In this document: piece by piece, positions 47,330 through 59,612 of the stretch
Layout of the letters: each line of letters opens with the position of its first letter
Position numbering within the stretch: the stretch's first letter is position 1
Assembly: GCF_010093815.1 (NCBI RefSeq)
Contig: NW_022985549.1
Span: 682,001-746,000 of the forward strand
Reading direction: 5' to 3'
From: Pseudovirgaria hyperparasitica
Taxonomy: Eukaryota; Ascomycota; Dothideomycetes; Acrospermales; Acrospermaceae
DNA length: 64,000 bases
Translations under genes and position numbers: made by a program
Notes under the pieces: generated by a model
Told to the model about the DNA's origin: nothing
Seen by the model: only the letters and a program-made list of their open reading frames with translations
Database searches by the model: none

Positions 47330-48729
47330 TTAGGCGTTTTTAGTCTCATTACCATCTGCTATGTCCTTCGTTGTGGGCATTGGTATTGGGCCACCCGGTG
47401 AGTCTGGTAGACGAGCAGTCAAAACTTCTACACCTGTCTCCGTGACGAGTAGAGTGTCCTCTTTGGGTTGTCAGCACTATGCTTAGCAGTTGATTCAAAT
47501 GCTACATACCGAATTGAGCAGCGAATTTGCCATCAACTGTAACGTTCGTCCAATTATCTGGCCAGTACACTTCCTTGGGTCTCCCCAGAGTGAGGATGGG
47601 CTCAATCGTAAAGGTCATGCCGGGTTTACAAGTTCCAACTGCCCTGTTCTTGGCGTAATGTGGAATCCATGGAGGGGGATGGAATTCAGTATTGATTCCA
47701 TGACCACCCCACGTCGCCATGACACTACAACCGCGCGATTTCGCATGCTTCTCGATGACGGGACCAAAGTCTCGGATTGGACAGCCTGGTTTCACCAGCT
47801 CGATGGCCTTTTGCAGACATTCCCTGGTCGTCTCGATCACGCGAACGGCGTCTGGGTTAGCCTTGGCTTTGTCACCGACATAGTACGTCTCATTCAGATC
47901 AGAGTGGTATCCACCATGATATAATGAGATATCAAGATTTATGATGTCACCATCCTCAAGTTTCCGGTGATCGGGTATTCCGTGGCATACTACTTCATTC
48001 GGAGAAGTACATAGGGACTTGGGGAAGCGGTTGTAATTTAGAGGTGAAGGGTAAGCCTATAGAGTTCATGTCAGAAGGTTAGCCATGTTCGTATGGTAAT
48101 AACACATACTTCTCGCTCCACGCAGGCGTTGTGGCAGATCTCGTCAAGGTAATCTGTTGTTACGCCTGGCTTGATCGCGGCAGCAGTAATGTCCAAGACT
48201 TCTCGACCAAGTTTTGAAACTTTTCGCATTGCTTCTTGACCTTTTGCGTCCAGGAGTTCAATTTTTGTTCTGTTCAGACGCCTCTCGGCTTTAGGAATGC
48301 CCGTCTCCGACCAGTCTGGGTGTGGTATGGTCTTCGGGACCTCGCGTTTTGCTGAAAGTGGGTAGACGGGGCGAACAGATCCGGTATAAGGATATGCTGG
48401 AAAAGGGTTCACGAAGCCTGTCACGGGGTCGGGCTCAGACACAACCCTTGGGGTAATGAGTTTGGAGAAGATACCATTTTGTAATTTGCCTTGCGCTGTC
48501 TTGTGCATAACCTTGTGTGTAGCCTGAGTGGAGTAGCGGCCATGATCAGTATGGGTTGCGTGTGTAGGGATGCAGAAATACCAACCCAGTTCCTCTTGAA
48601 GCAGTCCTGTGAGCAGAAGTAGCTGTCCTTTGTTCCCAATTTTAGGCAGCTCGGGCACTGGAGATCTCCAGCGTCATTCTCGCAGTCAGTCCCTAGACAC
48701 CGTCGCTTCGCGGGTGGTGGATCAGTCAT
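47330..48729 (-). CDS. map1: Methionine aminopeptidase 1
   Basis: Ribosome-associated enzyme removing the initiator methionine. Exons 48729-48586, 48523-48110, 48056-47510 and 47460-47330 give 411 residues. The N-terminal zinc-finger region (CLGTDCENDAGDLQCPSCLK, then YFCSQDCFKRNW) is the type 1 ribosome-binding module. Metal ligands are in INLDISLYHGGYHSDLNETY (two Asp), GGHGINTEF (His), TIEPILT (Glu) and EDTLLVTETG (Glu). Intron 1 uses a GTTGGT donor, the only one that keeps the phase. Start codons of map1 and map2 are 291 bp apart, head-to-head. Confidence 0.95.
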
Positions 48730-49020
48730 GGTCGTAGGTCGCGCACACTTATCACGAAAGGAAGCGCTTGTAGATGGATGGTGTTTTGGTGTGATATAGA
48801 CGGCAAAAAGTAACACAGGCGTTGTAAGAAGAGCCCCACAGAGACACTAGTTATTTATTCATTGCGACGGGAACGGCGCATCGGCCGCTTAACCGTAAGT
48901 GGATTAGCCCACGTGGTGGGCCCCACAGGGTCTAATGAAGCACAGTACTCTAAACATAGGTCATAATCCGTGCTTCACTTCAACATATCGTAACCAAACA
49001 AGAGCACGACAGTCGTCAAC
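48730..49020. promoter_or_regulatory. Shared promoter of map1 and map2
   Basis: A 291-bp head-to-head intergenic region. It has an E-box CACGTG at 48910-48915 within a GC-rich block, about midway between the start codons. No TATA-like box is obvious near either gene. Co-regulation is inferred from the layout. Confidence 0.7.
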
Positions 49021-50533
<1,513 letters not shown>

Positions 50534-50793
50534 TCCAGTCATCTGCTCTCGTGTACAGGTGGAACTAATGCACGATCTGAGCCCATGGTGGAGGGGATGG
50601 TTGCAATTCATGTGACGTGCTGTAAATGCTTTGCAGGACCTTCGTTTGAACCATAGACACTACTTTCGACCAAACCGGATAAATCTTAAAATACATAGTG
50701 TTGTTCGGAGACTGTTCGCTGCCTCCATCGCTACCGTGATTCCCTATGCCTAATATCATACTACAGGAATCATATGATGTGATGCCTAAACCA
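50534..50793. other. Short convergent intergenic region
   Basis: 260 bp between the map2 and shg1 stop codons; 3' flanks of both genes, nothing else seen. Confidence 0.6.
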
Positions 50794-53006
50794 TCATCTC
50801 CTTGAGCCCCTGCTTCTTGACCGCGACCGCGACCTATCTCTGCGTCTGCTATCTCGATCCTGATCCCGATCCCTATCCCTATCGCGATCTCTCTCCTTAT
50901 CCTTATCGTCGCGATCCCTCTCCTTATCCCTATCGCCACGAGTCTTATCTCGCTCCCTATCTCGCTCTCGTTCGGGATAAGTTTTCAGCTCCTTGACTCG
51001 CGCACTCGTACTAGGCATATACCGGTCAATTTCTCCTGCACCTCGATCGCGGTCTCTATCGCGACGATTGTCGCGTCGATCATCACGGCGGTAGTCTCGC
51101 GTGTCTCTGCTGCTGCGATAGTCCCTATCGCGATCTCTGTCTCTGTCACGGTCACGATCGCGGTCACGGTCACGGTCGCGGTCACGGTCGCGGTCGCGGT
51201 CATAGTCCCGGTCTCGGTCGCGATCTCTATCCCTCTCGCGATCTCTGCGTTCACTTCTGTCATGATCCCTATCCTTAGGCTTTTCTGAATCGCGATCTTT
51301 GATCTCGCCGTCATCTCGCTCGTCGCGACTTCGATCAGATTTCTTGCGGCCCATAGAGCCAGGAACGTAGCGGTCAATGTCCTTGGGACTGCGTGAGCGA
51401 GAGCGGCGGCGACGAGGTGCCGAGGATGTGGAGCGGTCGCGATAGCTACGACGTCGGTCTGGGGAGCGGCTTCGGCGGGAGTCTCGATCGTATTTGGAAG
51501 AGCGTCGGTCGCGATCTTTATCATACCTGCTGTGGGATCTATCATAGTCGTCGCGGTATCGTGAGGATCTTCGGTCGCGGTATTTTTCCTCGTTACAATC
51601 GTCGTCCCGACTGGCGCGGATCGCTTCAGGGGAGTCCTTGCGCGGGTCGCGACTGTGAGAACGAATCGATATTTTCTCTTGCACTTCTGTATCAGACTTG
51701 ATTATCTCTGGCCCCGGAAGTCCATCTCTGAGGTCCAGAGGTTTTGGTGTAGCGGGCGATTCGGTGGTGTTCTTAAGTTCAATCTTGATGCCTGGCTTGA
51801 CGCTTTTGCTGATCGAAGAATTAACGTTGACATCCAACTTCGCCAGTCTAGCGGCAGCTGGATCTACAGGCTTGATGGATTTGGGTACTAGAGACTTCCT
51901 CGTGGGTGGCTGGATCACGATCGGTTCGAGGTCTTCATCTTTCTCGAAGGTTGGTCGTTGTCTTGACTTTTTGATCTCTTCGCCTTCCTTCAGCAATGCT
52001 TGTAGCGCTAAGTCTTCCATGCTTGACTCCTCCGGTGGATGAGAGTTCAAACTAGCTGCAAGACTAGCCCGTCTTCTATCTTTGACAGGCGTACCGACTT
52101 CCACAGACTCATCCCTGCTGCGGTCGTCTCGTCGTCTGCGGTCTCGGCGCTCACGGTCGTCGCGGCTTCGATCTCTTGAGTAGTCTCGCTCCCGTGATCT
52201 ATCGTAGTATCTCTTACGGTCCTCACGCTCACGCTCCCTTTCTCGCTCACGATCTCGTTCTCTCTCACGCTCCCTTTCTCGCTCTCGTCGATATTTCTCT
52301 TCGCGCTCGAGACGTTCTCTTTCTCGCTCTTCCTCTTCTTCCTCTCTACGACGTCTACGCTTATCTTCCTCCTGCTTCTGTTTCCTCTCAGCCTCGCGCT
52401 CTTTCTCAAGCTCGGCTTCGCGAATCGCAGCACGTTCCCGGCGTCGCTCTTCGACTTCTCGGTGGTAATCATCGTCGGTTTTGCTTCCCTTCTCTGCTTC
52501 GGCAGCCGCGACATCTGAGCCTACTTCGTTGGCACGGATGTCGCGCAACTTCGGAATCGCAATCGATCCAAGTAGATCATCGATAAAACCATCTACGGCG
52601 ACCATGGCAGCTGTATACGTGTCTCCACGCTCAGCAGCTCCAGCAATCAGAGGTGCAGTCATTCTTGGTTCCTTGGCGAGTAGATTAGGGTTCGCTTCGA
52701 GCTCTTGATCAGCTATTTCTTGGAGGGATGTGGTAAGGGCGGAGCGCGCATCCTGTGAAAGCTGTCAGTAAAGCTGAGACACGGCACTGGACAAATTTCG
52801 GTATGTACATCTTTAGTAAATCGTGCGTAGACAGTCTTGCGTAGGTCGTCGAAGCCACCCTTCTTCTTGAATCTGTGCAGGAGCTCATCAATGGCATTCC
52901 TCTTCTCGGGCGTGAGAGGCAAGTCCGAGATCTTCAATTTTTTGCGTGTGGCCATGCCATCACCATCGTTATCGTCCAGTGAGCGCTTGTGCTCAACCAC
53001 AGACAT
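50794..53006 (-). CDS. shg1: COMPASS subunit Shg1 with a long Arg/Asp tail
   Basis: BOD1/SHG1-domain protein, component of the Set1 histone H3K4 methyltransferase complex. Exons 53006-52809 and 52752-50794 give 718 residues. The domain (about residues 28-130) has LPLTPEKRNAIDELLHRFKK, GGFDDLRKTVYARFTKD and then DARSALTTSLQEIADQEL, EANPNLLAKEPR. The rest is a very long low-complexity tail: an ERERER coiled region (about 160-250), RS-type segments, and DRDRDRD runs. Yeast Shg1 is only about 140 residues, so this tail is a large extension, though other filamentous fungi carry similar ones. 298 bp separate its start from the small mitochondrial gene. Confidence 0.85.
51120..51235. repeat. Hexanucleotide repeat coding for Arg-Asp runs
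   Basis: Imperfect repeats of cggtca/cggtcg inside shg1 exon 2. On the coding strand they read as alternating GAC/GAT and CGC/CGT, giving DRDRDR. Length variation would be in frame. Confidence 0.85.
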
Positions 53007-53304
53007 GACTTTCTGTAAACCTTTCTAAATCTAAGTCGTATGGGATATGGACATGGAGAGTGAGTGTCGTGCTCTTGTCAACGGGTGATCCCGAAGTGTT
53101 GCCGACACGCCAGAACTAATTACCAGAACGACCACTCAGGCTCTCCGCATCTGAACCTCCCGTCAAGCTATCAGGTCAGACCTACACCTCATTCCCGTTC
53201 ACGATTCATTTGACAGGTACATGAGCGCGTTTTTTTCGATAGCTCGGCAAATCAATTAGAGTCCTACAATCTTTCACACTGGGCGGTGGCAGGAATAGCT
53301 CATA

Positions 53305-53656
53305 ATGGTGTCAAAGATCCTCTTCTGGAGCGGCTTCGGTACGTTGTATGGACATGCGTGACTGCAAGCTTCTACGATTCAACGCAATCTCAGCTACATC
53401 TACTGACCAAAGCACAGGTGTGGCTGTGAGGATGTGGCAGCTCGGCATCCAAATGGTCCCAATTGTTCCAAGGACTGCCGGGCAATGGGGAATGTACCCT
53501 GTCTTTGCAGGCATCGGCGGCGCCTTTGGGTACTGGCTCACAGGCGTGGAAGGCCACCAAAAGAAGTTCTTGCTTGATCGACGAGATGCCTTACTAGAGA
53601 AGAGAAGAAGAGTTGCGGAACGAGAGGCACAGGCTAAAGATGGTGCGAGTTCCTGA
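53305..53656 (+). CDS. Small mitochondrial membrane protein, probable complex I accessory subunit
   Basis: Exons 53305-53338 and 53418-53656 give 90 residues. It starts MVSKILFWSGFGVAVRMWQL, has one likely membrane segment (YPVFAGIGGAFGYWLTG) and a basic C-terminal helix (RRDALLEKRRRVAERE). The layout agrees with a fungal small accessory subunit annotated as a 14-kDa NADH-ubiquinone oxidoreductase protein; I recall the pattern but cannot search. Head-to-head with shg1. Confidence 0.6.
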
Positions 53657-54195
53657 AGGTGGCAGACCTGGGAGATGAGGATTTGATATGGATGTGTTCA
53701 AGGTCATCGCAGAGTAACGATATCGAAGAGTGCATCAGCTCCGGTCATCGACACATGCTGTTTCACTGGTACTGAGGTCACAATTTACCTCTTACCATCC
53801 TCTTCTGGACGCAATGTACTATAAAGCGTGTCATCTTACAATAGAAAAAAGGACTTGGTTCCTAGTCTTCGATACAAGTTACAAAATTATACATGTTTGC
53901 TTCCAGTGGCGGTTCATTTGGTCTGTTATCACGGCCTAGACCAATCGTAGGTGCTCGGACTAGGACATGACTCCCATACAAGCTAAATACCAGGAAAAAC
54001 ATGTCATGAGGATTCAGCATTCATTCGTCTACCACGCACAGTCTGTCTTCTTATGATGAGCGAAATATCAACATCGGCGTAATCAAAGTCGACTGCGACT
54101 GCGACTGCGACGACTTAGGCCGCGACATCTATCTATCGCATCGGCCTATTTATTTCTGCCCCTCTTCAAGGGGTCCTTCTCCACAAGTTTCGACC
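53657..54195. other. Intergenic, no supported gene
   Basis: About 0.5 kb; 3' flank of the small mitochondrial gene and promoter of the CofD-like gene. A tgcgactgcgactgcgac triplet run lies near 54090-54110. Confidence 0.5.
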
Positions 54196-55733
54196 ATGAC
54201 GAGTGCAAGAGGTATTGTCGTGTTTTCAGGTGGCAGCGCGGCGAATAATCTCGTGGACGTCTTCAAATCACTCGTCGAGAAAAAGAAATGCCCTCTGAGC
54301 TATGTAATACCTATCAGCGACAACGGCGGCAGCTCCTCTGAGTTGATTCGTGTCTTCGGAGGGCCCGGTACGAAGAGCTACATCTATACGTAAATCTCGG
54401 CCGAAGCTGACCACCAAAATCATAGGTATCGGAGATGTGAGAAGTGTGTTGAACGGAAGAAACACATATCGTTAATGCTCAAGTATCCCAGGTCGTCTCG
54501 TTCGCCTCATTCCCGATGATCCAAATGACGACGACTCCAAGAAGGCTGCCATCAGAGCCTTCTTCAATCATCGCCTGCAGGATGATCCAGGAATGGCGAG
54601 GCAAGAATGGCTGAATATCGTTGAAGCCCGACATGTCTTGTGGACTGACATTCCGTCGGAAAAGAAGGAGCTGATTCGTTCATTTCTGAATCTGCTGAAC
54701 CTTGAAATTGTCAAGCGAGCTCGGCCTTCATCTGTTTTCAACTTCTCCTCTGCCAGTGTAGGGAATTTATTTTTGACAGGGTTTGCGCACTTGATGAGAT
54801 ATGTAACAATTAAAACTGACACATCCTAGGGCACGTCTATTTTCTGGAAGCTTTGAGAGTGCCATATACCTCTTGAGCAACATCTGTGGTGTTCCTGACA
54901 ACGTGTCGGTGTTACCTGCTATCAACACTAATTTCACCCATCACATCTCCGCAGGCTTGAGTGACGGCTCAATTATCGTTGGACAGAACTCCATCTCTCA
55001 TCCAAGTGTTCCTACGGCTCTTCCTGAAAATGTAAGATTAGAGATTGAAGAGCACGACCGGATCGAAGACGGGACGCTGCCAGGATCGCTGCCAACTCTG
55101 CGGAAACAGTACATCACCTTCTCCAAGACAGACGAGGAGGAACTACCTGCTCGCATCGAAAGGATCTGGTACATCAATCCATATGGCCAAGAAATCCGTC
55201 CACGGTGCAACCCGAAGGTCGTCGACGCGGTAGACTATGCGCAATGCATAATCTATAGTATTGGTTCTTTATACACGTCTATCATACCAAACCTGGTCTT
55301 GGCGGATGTCGGCGAAGCAGTTGCACAGACGAAAGCTCGCTACAAGATCCTGATCCTAAACAGTAACATAGATCGGGAGACCGGGCCTTCTTCAGCGCCT
55401 TACAGCGCGACTGATTTCATTGCCGCGATTGCAAAAGCATGCGCAAGTAGTCGTGGTCTCAAAGGAAGCGTTCAACCCAATGACTATCGGACCTATGTCA
55501 CACATGTCCTCCACCTTGAGGGCTTGAACACACCAGTCGTCGAAAAGGTTGTTTTAAACAAGCTTGGAATCGAGACTGTTAGGCTGTATGGCAGAAAAAT
55601 TGAAGGTAAGAACGTTGTACGTTACGATGAGAAAGGCTTGCTCCAAGCTCTCGAAGCTACAATTGGTCGCCGCGACCCTCGAGCAGACGTGAGCAGGAGA
55701 AATACTGTGGAAAGTAGATATCCTCCTGTCTAG
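54196..55733 (+). CDS. CofD/YvcK-like (UPF0052) protein
   Basis: Family of bacterial CofD phospholactate transferases and YvcK gluconeogenesis factors, with uncharacterised fungal members such as yeast YNL011C. Exons 54196-54367, 54426-54443, 54492-54780 and 54830-55733 give 460 residues. The start GIVVFSGGSAANNLVDVF and the following SDNGGSSSELIRVFGGPG form the nucleotide-like binding site, and GIGDVRSRLVRLIPDDP continues it. Later conserved parts are FNFSSASVGNLFLTGARLFS, SIGSLYTSIIPNLVL and ILNSNIDRET. Exon 2 has only 18 nt. The in vivo role in fungi is unknown; no coenzyme F420 pathway is seen here. Confidence 0.88.
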
Positions 55734-56182
55734 AACTAAATCTATTGCCACTCAACAGGAACCAGTCTAGTGGATTTGACTCGTTGAATAATTCAAGCTT
55801 CATAGTCCGTGTCGCAAGTCTGCAGATATATTCGCAGCCAAGAAGGCTCTCTGCTACTTCTAAACTTCATAGAGCCGCCCTCGAATGGAGGAGGGGATGA
55901 TGTCCGGAGCCTTCCTCTTGGTAGGCTAGTCTCCTAGACCGAGTATAACTCGAATTGAATATCATGTATTCTTCGGGTATCAATGAGTTCCAAGGTTTGG
56001 AGATATTAGTGTCCGCACACACGCGGTATTTGTTATCCTGCGAGTTCCCGATATAAACAATTAAAATTCACATCTCATCGTGACTTATTTGTATCTTTGA
56101 TAACCCACCATACTCGTTGCACATTCCTCGGGGCATTGTCCATCAGCACACTTTCTACAACACTTATTACTAACTATCAAAC
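55734..56182. other. Intergenic, no supported gene
   Basis: About 0.45 kb; 3' flank of the CofD-like gene and promoter of the CAP-domain gene. Nothing else recognisable. Confidence 0.5.
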
Positions 56183-56839
56183 ATGCAAATATTCACGAAT
56201 ATCACGTCTTTGATTGCTGCTGTCGGCGCCGTCGTCGGCCACGATGTAATCGACGAACAAGCAGGCCTCAGCGAGTATCAGACTGACATGCTTAACTACC
56301 ACAATGTGCACCGCTGGAACCACACTTCGGAATCTCTCTCCTGGAGCCCGAAACTTGAAGCTGCAGCCAAGAGGACTGCTCATATCTGCAAGCTCAAGCA
56401 CGAGTAAGTCCGCCCTGCTCATGTATGTTAAAACTAAACCACTAACACATCACCTCTAGTCGCGCAGGCCAAAACCTCGCCGGGGCCATGAGAAGAGACG
56501 ACGTAGGCCCGACTGTTTCTAACATGTGGTACAACAACGAGTTCAGCAACTATGACAGATCCCCGAACGCAGCCAGCGAGCCGACGAAGCCAGGCAAAGT
56601 GTCGGGTCATTTCACGCAGGTGGTGTGGAGTGGGTCTGAGAGGCTGGGCTGCTATACTGCAGATTGCAGGAAAACTCCTTTTGGGTTTTTCTTGACGGTT
56701 TGTAATTACGAGCCTGTTGGTCAGTTGTTGTGTGGGTATGTGGATGATTTGAGCTAATTTATGTGATATAGGGAATGTTAGAGGGCAGTATAAGAAGAAC
56801 GTGCACAAGGCGATTGGATATCCGGTGCTGAGACCGTAA
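56183..56839 (+). CDS. Secreted CAP/SCP/PR-1 domain protein
   Basis: Extracellular CAP-superfamily protein (Pry/PR-1 group; members bind sterols or fatty acids and act in host contact). Exons 56183-56403, 56460-56719 and 56772-56839 give 182 residues. A signal peptide covers about residues 1-18 (FTNITSLIAAVGAVVG). CAP motifs: MLNYHNVHRWNHTSESLSWS (first His), AGQNLAGAM (Glu replaced by Gln), GHFTQVVWSGSERLGCYTAD and VCNYEPVGNVRGQY. The cysteine pattern fits the domain. The protein is at the short end for the family, with no linker or anchor. Confidence 0.9.
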
Positions 56840-57225
56840 GACTCGAACGGATGGTTCAGATTGTGGATGAGATCTTGATGGTCGTAGGGAGATCAAAGAG
56901 GCCAGAACTTGACCGCGACCTTGCGATTCTGAGTTTGATTCATCTATTCCTATAGCTAAACCCACCTATCCCCTCCTTTATCACTGATATACCACTTATC
57001 TTGGGATTATAACTATCTACTGCAATTTTTTGCACATACTGGATCGAAGAATGCACTGATGAGAATGCTTCTATGTCCAAAGCCGTTTCATGGGATCATG
57101 AGTGTGTCACATGGAATGAGACATTTTAGCCGTCAATCTCTTCAATTGCTATTTCTAAATGAACACTTCTAGGTTTCCATACAACTTTATAACATGAAGA
57201 GAAGGCTTTGGGATCGTAGAGATGC

Positions 57226-57650
57226 CTAGCAGTTCAGAACAGTGCTGTCCTTTCCGATGACGATCTTGTTGAACCTGTTTCCAGACGCAACATTAGCATT
57301 GCTGCGACCCTTGCAGAAGCTCCCCGTTTCCTAACAAACAGATATCAGCACTGAAGTTCGGAGAAGTGTTACGTCGATAAAACTCACACGGCCACCAGCA
57401 CAAGTTTTGACACATATACCATCGGCAAAGCCACTGCTGAACTTGTATGACGCAGCAGTGAAACCTAGAGGGAAGGTGCCCCTGGAATATGTCAGAATCC
57501 CGTGGATGGTAAAGAGATAGTCTGGTAAGCTCACGTTCCAGATGTTGCAAAAGCTTTACCGCCGTAGTTGGTGCTGGCGTAGCAAGACATGGTAGCGGCC
57601 TCAGTGGAGATGGCAGCTAGGGCTGCGATGAAGATGGTACTGAATTGCAT
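57226..57650 (-). CDS. Small secreted protein, effector-like
   Basis: Exons 57650-57535, 57481-57388 and 57330-57226 give 104 residues. The signal peptide is MQFSTIFIAALAAISTEA. The mature protein (about 85 residues) has five cysteines (MSCYAS, DGICVK, KTCAGG, SFCKGR and the last residue C) and many Gly, Ser and Asn. No family recognised. Both introns keep the phase (2, then 0), and the final residue is Cys directly before TAG. Size, secretion and cysteines are those of candidate effectors or antimicrobial-like proteins of fungi. Confidence 0.75.
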
Positions 57651-57995
57651 TATGGACAGTGTCGATGAAGTGATGGTTGCTTGATCAATTGATGCTGCGT
57701 TTGAAGGTGGATGTTTTGTTATGAATGCCGATAGTCAGGCACTGTGGAATTGGTGCCCTCTTTATAATTTTTCGATCAAAGTGACCCTATAAGATCAATA
57801 CTACTTTCAAATACTACCAAAAATACAAGATTGGCATACTCAGGGATTGAATCTGCGCATACAGGTCTATTTTCTCACGCAGTATCATTACAATTCCCTC
57901 AGAGGGAAGCCCAAAACAGTAAAAGTGGATTTTCAGCTATTGGTGGACTCATGCAGAGCTTGATCGCGTAGGGAAAGCCTTTCTAGGTACTGGCT

Positions 57996-58394
57996 ATGTA
58001 CCATCGTGTAAAACATGCAGATTGTAAATACGAGCTCTCAAGCCTCTTCCAGGATGGATCCGACGTGATACCCGGACACGATGCAGATCGTTCAACGGCG
58101 TGGTACATTACCGGATCAAGTGACTGCCCAGCCATCAGATTCAATCACCCACTGTCTACCATTCGACCTTCTGACACATTCAAGTCAGAAATATGCTCTT
58201 ACAAGTACTACCACCTCTGTCCCTTCGTACACAGAACGCCCTTAAGTTCTATCAATGATACCCAGATCGAAGCTCCATCACCATGTACTCTGACTATAAT
58301 TGAGGAACAAGGATCTACCCAGAGAATATCTTACATATGCCTTGGCTTTATTGTGTTCCTGGCCGATCGCTTTCAAGAACGTTTACCTGATTAG
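57996..58394 (+). CDS. Doubtful small open frame
   Basis: 132 codons from an ATG, without recognisable domains, signal peptide or conserved neighbours. It contains several cysteines but biased, random-looking composition. It could be chance. Confidence 0.15.
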   Translation: MYHRVKHADCKYELSSLFQDGSDVIPGHDADRSTAWYITGSSDCPAIRFNHPLSTIRPSDTFKSEICSYKYYHLCPFVHRTPLSSINDTQIEAPSPCTLTIIEEQGSTQRISYICLGFIVFLADRFQERLPD

Positions 58395-59612
58395 GAAGTT
58401 CAAGAACCAGACTCGTATTCGCCTGTTAGCTGCCCAACACTAACCTAAAGATAGGTTGGATCACAACACCACCCCCCACACTTCTGGCGCACGAGCGGCT
58501 GTCCGGCGGGCTTGAGTGCTCACTAGTCTCCACAGCTCAGCTGGACAGGGACAGGACGGTTGGTATGGTCTGGCGTTCTCTGAGAGTGACCTGATCATAT
58601 GGATTGGGGGCCAAGGCTTGAGCTGGTTGGGTCGGACTACACTCTTATAAAGGAACCTTTCGTGTGCAGTAGTGTTATGTTCCATATCGCCACCCGTATG
58701 GGTGCGTGAGAACTTTCATTCACGCTATGGCTATTACTTAAGCTCATGTAGATCTAAAAGCAAAGGCTTAATGCGTTCCTCTAACAACTACTGCACATTC
58801 GATTTTGTCATTTTCGTACACAATACCGGAACATGAGAACGGGCTAGTGGTGTTTGCATTGATTGGGAGCTCTGTGTTTTTCTTGTAGACCGACCCATAC
58901 CCAAGCGAATGGAGAATTCATACATAGATATCTTGAATGCGACTCAGAGCATCTCCTAGTCCAACCTCTGCCTGTCGTGAGCAGTCCCAACACTGACGAG
59001 CAGATCAGGATTTGTGACTGAACGGATTGTCATATCCTAGCACTGAATGGTATTTTAAGACAGCCAGGAAGTCATAATCATTTTCATATAGCCACGGATT
59101 CAATTCTAATACCGCTAACACCGCTGTCCACGCTCTCTTTCAGTTCTTGAACCGAATACTTGAGGAGCTTTCAATCCAGATCTCGCAGTGCCCACAAATC
59201 TTAATCCTCTATGTTCCTTGCCTTGGGAAGTGACTAAGGTGATGAATGTACGGGAAAGGTTTGATGTGTCTGGGAAGTCTATGCTGTCCATGGTGGAGTG
59301 ATTCTAGAATGCGCTCGAACATTTCTTCTCCTAGACCGTTGTCACATACATATAGTGGCTTAATAACCTGTGGACAGAGTCTCTAGAAGATCAAGCTAGT
59401 TTAGTTGGAGCTCATATCTTATCGTTCAGGGATCAACTAATGTGTAAGGAATGAATGTTTCATTTTTTGACTTGAAGCAGAAATACTTCAAACGAATCAA
59501 GCTGAGGAAAGCGTGATAATCTCCCCTGTCAAAGGATAGATGATCAAGTGTTGCGGCCCAATAATCATAGATCTTGAAACAATATGCTGAAGTGAAATTA
59601 GTAGCTTCAATC
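58395..59612. other. Gene-free stretch
   Basis: About 1.2 kb, no convincing gene on either strand, ordinary composition. Confidence 0.5.

Noticed and set aside
50985-52514. Several long frames on both strands across the shg1 tail
   Set aside because: They are frame shadows of the Arg/Asp/Glu-coding repeats, without independent signals.
57830-57870. T-arm-like agattcaatcc on the minus strand
   Set aside because: No tRNA fold or box A could be found around it.
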